NCBI GenBank assembly: GCA_015066385.1
Contig: SVOJ01000002.1
Span: 264,068 to 328,067 of the forward strand
DNA from: Oscillospiraceae bacterium
GTDB taxonomy: Bacteria > Bacillota > Clostridia > Oscillospirales > Acutalibacteraceae
Reading direction: 5' to 3'
Length of the DNA stretch: 64,000 bases
The notes below the pieces were generated by a model that saw nothing but the letters and a program-made list of their open reading frames with translations, was not told the DNA's origin and searched no databases. Of this stretch, positions 53,209-62,413 are shown piece after piece (the stretch's first letter is position 1; every line of letters starts with the position of its first letter). The position numbers were made by a program, and so were the translations under genes.

Positions 53209-54581
53209 TTTTCTTCCACCTTGAAGCCTTTTTTGATCAGGAAGAACAAGGGGATGAGGACAAACACGGAAATCACGGCAGAATAGGCAAACATACTGCT
53301 CGACGGAACGATCGTTTCCACACCGAATTCGTTGAGATAAGTCACGGCGGAATTGCGGCAGGCAAGGTCGCCGAGTGCAGGTCCGAGCACCATGGGAATG
53401 AGCACCGTAAAAATCATGCGGATGCCCTGGAACAGACCTGCCTTGCCGTCGGGGATAAAGTCCTTGATGGCGGCATTGAGCTGAATGCCCATAACGAGAT
53501 TGCCGACTAAAGTAGGTACAACACCGATGAGAACAACATGAATATTGGTTGTGGTGGACAAAAGCACAAGTCCTGCCGTCATCAGAATGGCAGACGGAAT
53601 CAGCCCTGCCGCCTTGTTTTTGGCAGAGACCTTCAAAAGCGTGACCATGCTAACAATAAGGGCAATAATGACAATAACAGCAGTCACAATTACACTTGTT
53701 GTAATGAAGCTTTCACCGCCGTTGTCGGGAATGACAACATACTGCAAATAGACAAGAAGATAAGGAAAAAAGACCTGATATGCAACACTCGAAAAGCCGA
53801 CGGCAAGCAGGGTGAGATACAGACGGGAATTGTCTTTGATGACAGACGGTCTGAAGCCGTAGAACAAATCTGCCCAATAGCTCGATTTGGGTTCGTTGGT
53901 TTCCTGCGGCTTTTCGGGATTTTTAATCAGGAACAGCCCTGCAGCACCGCAGACGGCAACAATAAGACCGAGCACAAGGAAGAAATTCTGATAAGACACC
54001 GTGCCCGACTGTGCAAGCGAGCCGACACCCATAACCGTAACAACCGACAGGAAGCCGACAAAGGTCAGTGCCGTTTCCATGGTGGGTCTGATTTTCGGCG
54101 TGGTGATGTCCGTCAGCCATGCGTTGAATGCGGCATCGTTGCTCGTGGAGCCCATAAAGGTCATCACAATATCCATCACAATGACGACCCAGACGGTGGT
54201 GGTGAGAATTTTGGCTTCGTCGGTCAGTCCGAACAAAGCGGCAATATTGTCACGGGTGAGGAAGCCGAACACGGCAGTCACAATACCCCACAGCAGGTAG
54301 CCGACGGAAATAAACAGCTTGCGGTTTTTCATTTTGTCGCTGAGGGTGCCCATTAAGAAAGTGGTCAGCACTGCCGCAATTGCAGACAATGCAACCATGC
54401 GGCTGATGGCCGTAGTGGGTGCCATAGAGCCTGCCATTGCCGCTTCAGAGGCATTGGCATAAACGGAATTGTAAAGGAAGGTATTGAAATACATGTTTTC
54501 AATGTTCCACGCAATGCCGCCCATGAAGCTGAACAGGCAGATGGTAAACCAATTCAGTTTGGTAAGTTTCTCTTTGATCAT
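53205..54581 (-). CDS. MFS transporter
   Basis: 458 residues with about 12 membrane segments. The loop MGTLSDKMKNRKLFI after the second segment and NPEKPQETNEPKSSYWADLFYG in the middle loop fit the major facilitator superfamily; related clostridial proteins are annotated as sugar transporters. First gene of the operon, behind a consensus promoter. Substrate unknown. Confidence 0.82.
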   Translation of the reverse strand: MIKEKLTKLNWFTICLFSFMGGIAWNIENMYFNTFLYNSVYANASEAAMAGSMAPTTAISRMVALSAIAAVLTTFLMGTLSDKMKNRKLFISVGYLLWGIVTAVFGFLTRDNIAALFGLTDEAKILTTTVWVVIVMDIVMTFMGSTSNDAAFNAWLTDITTPKIRPTMETALTFVGFLSVVTVMGVGSLAQSGTVSYQNFFLVLGLIVAVCGAAGLFLIKNPEKPQETNEPKSSYWADLFYGFRPSVIKDNSRLYLTLLAVGFSSVAYQVFFPYLLVYLQYVVIPDNGGESFITTSVIVTAVIVIIALIVSMVTLLKVSAKNKAAGLIPSAILMTAGLVLLSTTTNIHVVLIGVVPTLVGNLVMGIQLNAAIKDFIPDGKAGLFQGIRMIFTVLIPMVLGPALGDLACRNSAVTYLNEFGVETIVPSSSMFAYSAVISVFVLIPLFFLIKKGFKVEEK

Positions 54582-54630
54582 TTTCTTATCCTCTTTTCCA
54601 TTCTAAAAGAAATTATATTCCTGCAATTTT

Positions 54631-54659
54631 ATTATACGAAAGCGGACTTTTCTTTTCAA
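54631..54659 (-). promoter_or_regulatory. Promoter of the MFS operon
   Basis: Minus strand TTGAAA (54654-54659), 17-base spacer, TATAAT (54631-54636). Confidence 0.75.
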
Positions 54660-54696
54660 TTGACATTGTACACAAATAAACAAACTCGTTTTTCAT

Positions 54697-54734
54697 CAAA
54701 AAAACAGCACAGGGCTTTTTACCACTGTGCTGTT
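54697..54734 (-). terminator. Terminator of the XRE - SH3 operon
   Basis: AACAGCACAG (54703-54712) pairs with CTGTGCTGTT (54725-54734); minus strand continues TTTTTTGATG. Confidence 0.8.
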
Positions 54735-54752
54735 GATTGTATTTAAATTTGC

Positions 54753-55559
54753 TTATTCAGCCTTTTCAAGGTATGCCATGCAGACATAAGCATCATGGCC
54801 GTCCCATTCGATGTTGCCCCAGTAACGAAGTTCTTCGTTATCTGCATCTTCCCATGTGACAATGGCAAGAACTTCGACTTCGTCGCCGTCATATGCCATG
54901 GAGAGTGCATCGCCGTAGCCGGGTTCGGGCTTGACTTTCAGACCGTATTCACCGGTTCCGCTGACAACATAAGTACCAACCGTGTAGTTGCCGGGGGTGG
55001 CAACGGCTTCTTCACCGAATTCTGCAATGTAATCGGCTTCGGTCATCAGGAACTGCATAGCAACATAGCCGTCCGTTCCCTTGTAGGAAACAGCACCCCA
55101 ATAGGGATAAGCGGCAACGTCGGAAGCAATGATCTGCTTGACTTCGAGTTTTGTGCCGGAGGGAATTTCAACACCCGTGTCAACATCCACACTTGCGGAG
55201 GCACGGAGTTTGAGATTCTTGCCTTCTGCATTGTAGAAGTAGAATGTGCCAGTGGTGTAAGGACCGACTTTAATACCTGCGGTTGCCTGTGTTGCTTCTT
55301 CGGCAGCGGAAGGATCAACAACGGGAACAGAAGGATCCACAACAGGAGCAGAGGGATTTTCGACGGGGTTAGTCGGCGTAACAACATTGCCGGGAGTGAC
55401 ATCATTATTGTTTTCCGCAGGCTGATTTTCCTGGCTGAGACTGCTTGTGTCTTCTTTATTGTTAAAATGAATGGCAATACCTGCGCCTGCAAGTGCAGCA
55501 ACAAGCATCGCAACTACAAGAACAACAACAAAGACGAGATACATTTTTTTCTTTTCCAT
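54753..55559 (-). CDS. Membrane-anchored protein with two SH3b-like domains
   Basis: 268 residues. Membrane anchor about 7-31, then a Pro/Asn/Val-rich linker with VVDPSVPVVDPS repeats (to about 95), then two related domains of about 75 residues. Each has a TTGTF/TVGTY start, a LKLRASA/LKVKPEP strand and a WGAVSYKGTDGYVA / WGNIEWDGHDAYVC end, typical of bacterial SH3 folds that bind wall peptides. 36 bases downstream of the XRE regulator, with a small hairpin in the gap. Confidence 0.78.
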   Translation of the reverse strand: MEKKKMYLVFVVVLVVAMLVAALAGAGIAIHFNNKEDTSSLSQENQPAENNNDVTPGNVVTPTNPVENPSAPVVDPSVPVVDPSAAEEATQATAGIKVGPYTTGTFYFYNAEGKNLKLRASASVDVDTGVEIPSGTKLEVKQIIASDVAAYPYWGAVSYKGTDGYVAMQFLMTEADYIAEFGEEAVATPGNYTVGTYVVSGTGEYGLKVKPEPGYGDALSMAYDGDEVEVLAIVTWEDADNEELRYWGNIEWDGHDAYVCMAYLEKAE

Positions 55560-55595
55560 GTTAAAAAAAACTCCTTTTCGGGTTTTGACCCGATT

Positions 55596-56204
55596 TTAAA
55601 TTTCTCTTGTTATTTGCACGGCTATGCCGTAAAACAAAACAGATTGAGTGCCGACCTCATCCATAGGGACAAACACCGCAGGAAAAGTCGGATTCAGCGG
55701 TTGCAAAACGATACCGCCGTCCTGATAAAGCAATTTACGCAACATACAGACACCAGCACACGAAACGAGCGCAATCTGCCCGTTCAGGCAGGAATCCTGC
55801 TTGCGGATGAGCACAACATCCCCCGCGTTGATCAAAGGGGTCATATCATTCTCTTCGACGGTTATGTAAAGATATGAAAATCCGTCTGAACAAAAAGGAG
55901 ACGGCAATGCGCGCAAACGGGGATAATCCTCCGACATGCCGAATTCGGACATAGTGAAAACCGGCGCATTCATCCTGCCCGGAAGATCGGCAGGTGCATT
56001 TATTTCCCTGCACAATAAGTAGTCCAGGCTGCAAGCAAATAAATTTGCAAGACGGATGAGCGAGGTCATATCCGGTTCATTGCTTCCCAATTCCCACATG
56101 CGCACCGCACTCGGACTTTTTCCTAAAAAGTCCGCAAGTTGCGCCTGGGTCAGGGAACGTTCCTTTCGCAAAGAACGTAATCGGGTGCCGAAATCATTTT
56201 TCAT
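55596..56204 (-). CDS. XRE-family regulator with S24/LexA-like domain lacking the catalytic serine
   Basis: 202 residues from the ATG at 56204. The HTH of the Cro/C1 type lies at about 7-60 (LTQAQLADFLGKSPSAVRMWE). The C-terminal domain has VEENDMTPLINAGDVVLIRK, which aligns with the V-x-GDSMEP-x-I-x-x-GD motif of S24 peptidases; Asp stands where Ser should be, so self-cleavage is not expected. Divergent from copA by about 120 bases, and upstream of the SH3 gene. It may control either. Confidence 0.8.
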   Translation of the reverse strand: MKNDFGTRLRSLRKERSLTQAQLADFLGKSPSAVRMWELGSNEPDMTSLIRLANLFACSLDYLLCREINAPADLPGRMNAPVFTMSEFGMSEDYPRLRALPSPFCSDGFSYLYITVEENDMTPLINAGDVVLIRKQDSCLNGQIALVSCAGVCMLRKLLYQDGGIVLQPLNPTFPAVFVPMDEVGTQSVLFYGIAVQITREI

Positions 56205-56222
56205 ATCAACCACCAATTCTAT

Positions 56223-56250
56223 ATTATAGCAAATAAAAAAATTTTTTCAA
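56223..56250 (-). promoter_or_regulatory. Promoter of the XRE - SH3 operon
   Basis: Minus strand TTGAAA (56245-56250), 16-base spacer, TATAAT (56223-56228). Confidence 0.7.
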
Positions 56251-56258
56251 GTATAATC

Positions 56259-56285
56259 TTGATTAAATTGTAAAAATAGTATAAA
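56259..56285 (+). promoter_or_regulatory. Weak candidate promoter of copA-copZ
   Basis: TTGATT (56259-56264), short 15-base spacer, TATAAA (56280-56285). The poor spacing suggests that an activator is needed or that the true elements differ. No CopY or CsoR operator was recognised. Confidence 0.4.
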
Positions 56286-56325
56286 ATGTTATATGTAACT
56301 AACACACAAAAAGGAATGAAACCTT

Positions 56326-58545
56326 ATGGAACAATATAAATTACTGATAGACGGCATGTCCTGCGCCGCTTGCAGTGCCGCCGTGGAAAAGGCACTCAAG
56401 CGGGTTGACGGCGTTGAAAAAGCAGAAGTAAATTTAGCTACAGGCACCGCAATCGTTACGGCTGACAACATAAAAGCCGATACGGAAAAACTGCAGGTTG
56501 CCATCAAAAAAGCGGGATTTTCATGCCGCATACCCAACACAGATGAAAATTTACAGCCCGAGCAAGACGAAAACAAAGCTTCACCACTCAAGCGGGTGCT
56601 TTTGCTGCTACCGTTTGCATTGCCGCTTTTTTACCTTGCACATGTGTCAAAACTGCCGCTTCCGTTTGCGGATTATCTCGGCAGCGCACAATTTGCCGTT
56701 TACAATGCAACATTGCAACTGCTTCTGCTTATTCCGCTTCTTGCACAGGCACGACACATTTACAAAAAAGGAATTTCTTCCATCCTGCACCGTGCCCCCG
56801 GGATGGATGCACTCGTTTCACTGGGAACCATAACAGCCACTGCATACAGCATTTACTTGTATATTCGTCTGCTGCTTGAAAACGGTTCGGCAGGGCATCT
56901 TTATTTCGGCTCTGCAGGCATGATTCTGTTTTTTGTTATGCTCGGAAAGGCACTGGAAGAAAACAGCCGCCGCAAATCCGCAAAAGCCCTACGATCCCTG
57001 CTCTCTCTGCGCCCGCAGACAGCACACCTTGTGCGTGCAGATGAAATTCTGGATGTATCCGCTTCGGTGTTACAGGCAGAGGATGTCATCCTCGTCAAAC
57101 CGGGTGAAAAATATCCAGCAGACGGCGTTGTCATCAGCGGCACGGGGGATGCAGACGAAGCCCTGTTGACGGGAGAAAGTGTTCCCGTTGAAAAAATGCC
57201 CGACTCCCCTGTTTTCTGCGGTGCGATCAACCTGAACGGTGCATTGCATATTAAAGTTACAAAAAGTGCCGCACAGACCCTGCTTGCGGGCATTATCCGA
57301 ACCGTTGAACAGGCACAGGCAAGCAAGGCTCCGATTGCAAAGCTGGCTGACAAAATATCCGCCATCTTTGCACCGACCGTATTTGTTATTGCTTTGCTGT
57401 CGGGGCTGGGGTGGTGGCTCGGCACAAGGGACATCACAAAAGCACTGACAACCTTCATCAGTGTTCTTGTGGTCGCGTGTCCGTGTGCGTTGGGGCTTGC
57501 AACACCGACCGCTATCATTTCCGCCACGGGACGCGGTGCAAAGGACGGTATTCTGATCCGCAACGGCGAGGCTTTGCAGAAACTGGCAGGCATTGACACG
57601 GTTGTTTTTGACAAAACGGGAACACTGACAAGCGGCAAGTTGTCTGTCCGTTTTGTAAAACCGCATAACATTGACGAAAAGGATTTGCTCATGCTTGCCG
57701 CAGCGGCTGAAAGTGTGAGTGAGCATCCCGCAGCAAAAGCGGTGTACAGTTTTGCACAACAAAACGGGATTACCCCCGTCGTACCCGAAGACTTCATCGC
57801 CGTTCCCGGCAGAGGTGTCAGGGCAAGTGTTGACGATAAAACGGTACTTGCAGGCAATCAACGATTTATGCAGGAAAACGGTGTTACTGTGCCGACAATT
57901 ACAGATTCCGATGGTGCAACACTGATATGGATCGCGTCAGACGGAGCGTACAAGGGTTGCATCGGTGCCGCAGACACCGTCCGTCCCGAAGCCGCCGACG
58001 GATTGAAAGCCCTCGCCGGAATGAATATCAAAACCGCCCTTGTGACGGGTGACAATGCTGCCGCCGCAAAACAAGTCGGTGACACATTACAAATTGACCG
58101 TGTTTTTGCAGGCATTCTGCCTGACGGCAAGCGTGAGGTTATTGCAGATTTGCGAAAACAAGGCAAAAAAACCGTTTTTGTGGGTGACGGCATCAACGAT
58201 GCCCCCGCACTTGCAAGTGCAGATGTCGGCATTGCCATGGGCACGGGTACCGATGTTGCCATGGACACGGCGGATGCGGTTTTACTGCGAAGCGATATTC
58301 GTGGGGTTGCACAGACCCTGTTGCTTGCAAAAAAAACCATACGTATTGTCAAGCAAAATCTTGTATGGGCATTCGGCTACAATGTGCTGATGCTTCCCTC
58401 GGCAGCAGGGATTCTGACCTTATTGGGGCTTCCAATGCCCGACCCGGGACTTGCCGCCGTTGCAATGTCGCTGAGTTCGGTTGCGGTGGTCACCAATTCA
58501 CTTCGGTTGCTGAAAAAAACAAATATAAATGTAAAGGAGAAATAA
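56326..58545 (+). CDS. copA: Copper-exporting P1B-type ATPase
   Basis: 739 residues. One N-terminal heavy-metal domain with GMSCAAC (Cys13, Cys16), eight membrane segments, the CPC metal site in VACPCALGLATPTA, phosphorylation motif DKTGTLT, SEHPAAKAV (HP motif) and GDGINDAPAL. It pumps Cu(I) out of the cytoplasm. AAAAGGA lies upstream of the start. The copper chaperone gene follows five bases after the stop. Confidence 0.95.
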   Translation: MEQYKLLIDGMSCAACSAAVEKALKRVDGVEKAEVNLATGTAIVTADNIKADTEKLQVAIKKAGFSCRIPNTDENLQPEQDENKASPLKRVLLLLPFALPLFYLAHVSKLPLPFADYLGSAQFAVYNATLQLLLLIPLLAQARHIYKKGISSILHRAPGMDALVSLGTITATAYSIYLYIRLLLENGSAGHLYFGSAGMILFFVMLGKALEENSRRKSAKALRSLLSLRPQTAHLVRADEILDVSASVLQAEDVILVKPGEKYPADGVVISGTGDADEALLTGESVPVEKMPDSPVFCGAINLNGALHIKVTKSAAQTLLAGIIRTVEQAQASKAPIAKLADKISAIFAPTVFVIALLSGLGWWLGTRDITKALTTFISVLVVACPCALGLATPTAIISATGRGAKDGILIRNGEALQKLAGIDTVVFDKTGTLTSGKLSVRFVKPHNIDEKDLLMLAAAAESVSEHPAAKAVYSFAQQNGITPVVPEDFIAVPGRGVRASVDDKTVLAGNQRFMQENGVTVPTITDSDGATLIWIASDGAYKGCIGAADTVRPEAADGLKALAGMNIKTALVTGDNAAAAKQVGDTLQIDRVFAGILPDGKREVIADLRKQGKKTVFVGDGINDAPALASADVGIAMGTGTDVAMDTADAVLLRSDIRGVAQTLLLAKKTIRIVKQNLVWAFGYNVLMLPSAAGILTLLGLPMPDPGLAAVAMSLSSVAVVTNSLRLLKKTNINVKEK

Positions 58546-58550
58546 AAAAA

Positions 58551-58754
58551 ATGAAGTATGTATTCCATGTAGACGGACTTATGTGTGAAAAATGTGTTGC
58601 CCGCCTTACCAATGTTCTCACAACGGAGGACGGCATTGTCAGTGCGACGGTATCCCTTGCCGACAAAACGGCAACCGTGGAAACGGATGCACAAGCCGAC
58701 ATTGTAAAAACAATCATCGAAGATGCAGGCTTTGATGCAAGACTTGCACAATAA
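58551..58754 (+). CDS. copZ: Copper chaperone (CopZ-like heavy-metal-associated domain)
   Basis: 67 residues from the ATG at 58551, with AAAGGAG upstream. One ferredoxin-like HMA domain with DGLMCEKC (Cys12, Cys15). It delivers Cu(I) to CopA. The motif has MCEKC rather than the common MxCxxC with a following Val/His, but the spacing is right. Second gene of the copA operon. Confidence 0.88.
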   Translation: MKYVFHVDGLMCEKCVARLTNVLTTEDGIVSATVSLADKTATVETDAQADIVKTIIEDAGFDARLAQ

Positions 58755-58755
58755 A

Positions 58756-58800
58756 GCAAAAGGATTGCCGCTCGTTTCATGTGAGGGCAATCCTTTTTTT
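58756..58800 (+). terminator. Terminator of copA-copZ
   Basis: AAAAGGATTGCC (58758-58769) pairs with GGCAATCCTTTT (58786-58797), then T-run. Also placed to end the convergent gene. Confidence 0.85.
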
Positions 58801-58807
58801 GTTTTTG

Positions 58808-60181
58808 TTAATCTTCAATGTGTTTCATGGTCAGTTCCGCGGCTTCTTCGATATTCACCGTGGGAATGCCGAAAATGGAAGTATGTATTTTGCCGTTGAT
58901 TGGCTTCTGCCAGTATTCGTCGATGCCGTCAATGCCGTTGCGCATACCTAAAATCGAACCGACGGTAGCACCGTTGCAATCGGTGTCAAAAGCCATGCCG
59001 ACGGCGGCGCAGACGGACTTGCCGAAATCACCCTCACCATACAACAAAGCGGCTGTGACAATCATGGCATTGGAAATAACATGGCACCAGCCGTGGTCGG
59101 TGTGTTCATCCCAAAGCGCATGAATCATAGCAAAAGTTTCATCGTATGTCTTCCCTGTCTTGTAAGCATCCATAACATTGACTACAGCTTCGTACAGGCG
59201 GGAGGTATAGGGAATCTGTGCAAGACCGCCGAGGATGATGTCCTCAATATTGTCTGTCACAGCGGCACAGGCAATCATGGCAGCAACAAACATCTCACCG
59301 TAGATGCCGTTTTTGACATGCGAAATGCGGGCATCCGTGTAAGCCATGCGGGCAGCTTCTTCGGGCTTTCCGGGGCAGATATAACCGAAATAATCCCCTC
59401 TGATCTGCGCACCGATCCACTCGCGGCAGACATTTTTATACATAGCGGATGCGGGCGGTTCAAGACAATTCATGAAGTTAACAAAGGCGATGCGTTCTGC
59501 CGTAAAATAGGCATAGACAGACTGACACCGAAGCCACTGCATTACAACATCGTCCGATTCAAAATCTTTTCCGCATTCATTGACGATCTTTTGTGCCAAT
59601 ACAAGATAATTGGTATCGTCATCCACCGGCATACCGTCCATCGTATCGGCATAAGGTTTACCGCACAACATGAATTTATAATGCGAAGCGATTTCTTTGG
59701 TGATTTCGGAAGAGAGCGGATAGCGGTGCAAAGGATAATTGTCGGTTTCCTTGAGAAAAGGAATGAGTTCATCACTGCGGATTCCTTCCAACGGTTTTCC
59801 GAGCAGACAGCCGACCGCACGGCCCGTCCATGCACCGAGGATTTTCTTTCGTAAAGTTTCATTGTCAGGCTGTGTGGGTGCAAAATCATGGGCAGAACGC
59901 AGTGCCTGAATTTCTTCCAAAGCAGACGGTTCATCATATTGATAACCGGGCTGTGTGCCCGCGTTAATGACGAGTTCAAACAGAAGATCACTCATGCGGG
60001 TTTTGATATCCCCTGCTTCAAGGGAAGCGACTTCTTCAAACAGTCCCTTATAGCGTTCGACATCCAGGCCTTCTTCCATGGACTGATTGTATTCGGCAAG
60101 AAGATCCTGGGGATAGCGGTTGAGCCCGTCGGCATTGCTATAATCAGGGCAAATTTCGGTATTATAAATTTTTGCAAACAT
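58808..60181 (-). CDS. ADP-ribosylglycohydrolase family protein
   Basis: 457 residues. After an N-terminal extension of about 110 helical residues, the DraG-type fold begins at LGAWTGRAVGCLLGKPLEG. Metal-binding residues are in MPVDDDTNY and in FDTDCNGATVGSILG. The family hydrolyses ADP-ribosyl or similar N/O-glycosidic bonds using two Mg ions. It is 42 bases after a HAD phosphatase gene. A nucleoside/ADP-ribose salvage pair is possible. Confidence 0.88.
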   Translation of the reverse strand: MFAKIYNTEICPDYSNADGLNRYPQDLLAEYNQSMEEGLDVERYKGLFEEVASLEAGDIKTRMSDLLFELVINAGTQPGYQYDEPSALEEIQALRSAHDFAPTQPDNETLRKKILGAWTGRAVGCLLGKPLEGIRSDELIPFLKETDNYPLHRYPLSSEITKEIASHYKFMLCGKPYADTMDGMPVDDDTNYLVLAQKIVNECGKDFESDDVVMQWLRCQSVYAYFTAERIAFVNFMNCLEPPASAMYKNVCREWIGAQIRGDYFGYICPGKPEEAARMAYTDARISHVKNGIYGEMFVAAMIACAAVTDNIEDIILGGLAQIPYTSRLYEAVVNVMDAYKTGKTYDETFAMIHALWDEHTDHGWCHVISNAMIVTAALLYGEGDFGKSVCAAVGMAFDTDCNGATVGSILGMRNGIDGIDEYWQKPINGKIHTSIFGIPTVNIEEAAELTMKHIED

Positions 60182-60223
60182 ACAATTTCCTCACTGTAAC
60201 AATAATGTATTAAAAAAATCATT

Positions 60224-61003
60224 TTATTCTCTTATAAGAATTTCTCCTACATTGTTGAGGATGTATTTGGGTTTGTAGGGAAAATTGTCAATATCTTCAA
60301 GGGATGTTACACCGCTTAACACAAGCACCGTGTCCACATTCGATTCAATACCTGCTATAATATCGGTATCCATTCTGTCGCCGACGAATGCAATGTCACC
60401 GCTGTGGCAACCCAATTTACGCAGACCGTGGCGCAGCATCAGTGGATTGGGTTTGCCGATAAAATATGCCTTTTTGCCTGTTGAAATTTCAATGGGAGCC
60501 ACAAGAGAGCCTGTTGCGGGCATAATGCCTTTTTCGGTGGGACCCGTTATATCGGGATTGGTACCGATCAGCTTTGCACCCTTTCTGACAAGATCAATTG
60601 CTTTTTCTATTTTTTCAAAATTATAGCTTCTGGTTTCTCCCACAACAACATAGTCGGGGTTTACATCATTCATATAGATTCCCTGATCATACAAAGCCTT
60701 TGACAATGCGGCTTCACCGATCACATAAGCCGTGCATTCCGGTTTCTGGGCAGCCAGGAATGCTGCCGTTGCCATAGCACTTGTATAAAAATGGTCGGCA
60801 TGCACATCAAGCCCCATCCTTGCCAGTTTCATGCTGAGTTCATGCGGCGTTTTCTCGGGGCTGTTTGTAAGAAAAACAAATTTTTTATCATTATCAATAA
60901 GCCAGGTTACAAATTCTTTTACACCGTCCAGAATTTTATCACCATGATATATAACACCGTCCATATCACATATAAAACCGTGTTTCTCCATGATCTGTTT
61001 CAC
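60224..61003 (-). CDS. HAD-IIA family phosphatase (NagD-like)
   Basis: 259 residues from the GTG at 61003. An ATG at 61054 falls in the -35 element and cannot be used; GGAGG lies ten bases before the GTG. Motif I is CDMDGVIYHG, motif II TNS, and motif IV GDRMDTDI, with the IIA cap between. NagD-like enzymes dephosphorylate nucleotides or sugar phosphates. The predicted 5' leader is under 25 bases. Confidence 0.9.
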   Translation of the reverse strand: MKQIMEKHGFICDMDGVIYHGDKILDGVKEFVTWLIDNDKKFVFLTNSPEKTPHELSMKLARMGLDVHADHFYTSAMATAAFLAAQKPECTAYVIGEAALSKALYDQGIYMNDVNPDYVVVGETRSYNFEKIEKAIDLVRKGAKLIGTNPDITGPTEKGIMPATGSLVAPIEISTGKKAYFIGKPNPLMLRHGLRKLGCHSGDIAFVGDRMDTDIIAGIESNVDTVLVLSGVTSLEDIDNFPYKPKYILNNVGEILIRE

Positions 61004-61025
61004 AATATCATCGCCTCCGTGGTAT

Positions 61026-61054
61026 ATAATAACGGATTCAAAAAATAATGTCAA
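61026..61054 (-). promoter_or_regulatory. Promoter of the HAD - ADP-ribosylglycohydrolase operon
   Basis: Minus strand TTGACA (61049-61054), 17-base spacer, TATTAT (61026-61031), a near-consensus sigma-A site. Confidence 0.8.
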
Positions 61055-61080
61055 CTATATAAAAAATGAACAAGAATGCC

Positions 61081-61122
61081 GTGCAAAAAGAAAACACCGC
61101 CTTGCGACAGTGCTTTCTTTTG
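61081..61122 (-). terminator. Terminator of the Gfo/Idh - ThuA operon
   Basis: A 12-base stem with one wobble (61086-61097 with 61110-61121); minus strand ends TTTTTGCAC. It stands 180 bases after the last stop; the stretch 61123-61301 shows no gene I can support. Confidence 0.7.
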
Positions 61123-61301
61123 GAAACCATATCTAATTTTGATACATAGGTTTAGGGGTTGTGCAAAACCGAGAGGGGTTGTGAATCAGTTTAATTTAAG
61201 TAATCTTTTTGATCCCGGACAGATTTCCGCGGATAAAATTCATTTAACCGTTAAAAAGTTTTTATGCAGACCGTGCTTTTATATCCCACGGAAAATGTTT
61301 G

Positions 61302-62399
61302 TTAAAATCTGTAGCCTTGCTCAAGAGCCGGTTGGCGTACAAAACCTTGCTTCAGATTTTTTTCCTTGCCCTCTTGTGCTGATTCGTGAAAAGCACACAT
61401 AAGGTCAAGTACATGAAATGTCTGTTCATGGTTTGCACGGGGCGTTCTGCCCTCACGAAGTGCAGTGCACATATCTGCAACGCCTATACCGCGGCTGTTT
61501 TCGCAGTAATCATATTGAATGGGAATTTCCTCAAAACAATCGGATGAAGCCTTCAACAGTTTAACCGGTCCGCCGAAACCGTTGGGGTCGGGGACGATTA
61601 TGCTGCCCTTGGAGCCAAAAACCTCAACACAAGCCTGATGATCGTCATATACATCAAAGGTTGTGGTAAGTGTGCCGATTGCGCCATTTTCAAACTTAAG
61701 AAGACCGGCAATGTGCGTTGGTACCTCAACGTCAATGATTGTGCCGTTAAGCGGTTCGGATGTAATGAGTCTTTTGGGAAAAGTAATACGGGTATACGCC
61801 ATAACACTTTTTACAGCCCCTGCAAGATTTATCATACAGGTAAGGTAATATGGTCCCATATCAAACATAGGACCGCCGCCCTCTTTATAATAAAAAGCAG
61901 GACCCGGGTGCCATGACTCGTGACCGTGACAACGCATGGATGCATTAACAGCTACCACATCACCGATTGCGCCTTCATCAATAAGTTTTCTGCAGGTCGA
62001 AATACCGCCACCGAGAAACGTATCGGGAGCGCCACCCAATAAAAGTCCCTTTTCCTTTGCGAGATTTACCTGCTTTTCACCATCTTCACGGCAGATTGCA
62101 AGAGGCTTTTCACAGTAAGCGTGTTTGCCTGCTTCCAGTGCCATCATATTGACAATGCAGTGCTGATCGGGAGTGGTGATATTGACAATAAGTTCAATTT
62201 CACTGTCAGCCATGATTTCTTCATCTGTAAAATACGCTTTGGGAATGTTGTATTTTTTCTGTGCGGAAAGTGCTTTTTCGGGAATTAAATCACATACGGC
62301 TACAACATTTACTTTATCAGCGAACATCCCTGTCAGGTTTGTAAGATAAATTCCGCTGATGTTTCCGCAGCCGACGATTCCCACATTGACCTTTTTCAT
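61302..62399 (-). CDS. Gfo/Idh/MocA family NAD(P)-dependent oxidoreductase (1)
   Basis: 365 residues. N-terminal Rossmann motif GIVGCGNISGIY (8-19), the conserved CEKPLAI with catalytic-side Lys, and the C-terminal beta-sheet domain (GGPMFDMGPYYLTCMINLAG). Members oxidise or reduce sugars, inositols and similar polyols. 14 bases after the ThuA gene; part of an operon entering from the right edge. Confidence 0.92.
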   Translation of the reverse strand: MKKVNVGIVGCGNISGIYLTNLTGMFADKVNVVAVCDLIPEKALSAQKKYNIPKAYFTDEEIMADSEIELIVNITTPDQHCIVNMMALEAGKHAYCEKPLAICREDGEKQVNLAKEKGLLLGGAPDTFLGGGISTCRKLIDEGAIGDVVAVNASMRCHGHESWHPGPAFYYKEGGGPMFDMGPYYLTCMINLAGAVKSVMAYTRITFPKRLITSEPLNGTIIDVEVPTHIAGLLKFENGAIGTLTTTFDVYDDHQACVEVFGSKGSIIVPDPNGFGGPVKLLKASSDCFEEIPIQYDYCENSRGIGVADMCTALREGRTPRANHEQTFHVLDLMCAFHESAQEGKEKNLKQGFVRQPALEQGYRF

Positions 62400-62413
62400 A
62401 ACAAATCACCTTA

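Noticed and set aside
61076..61402. 108-codon plus-strand frame in the gap after the Gfo/Idh operon
   Set aside because: No ribosome binding site, no recognised domain, and its last third overlaps the oxidoreductase gene. A terminator hairpin lies at its start.
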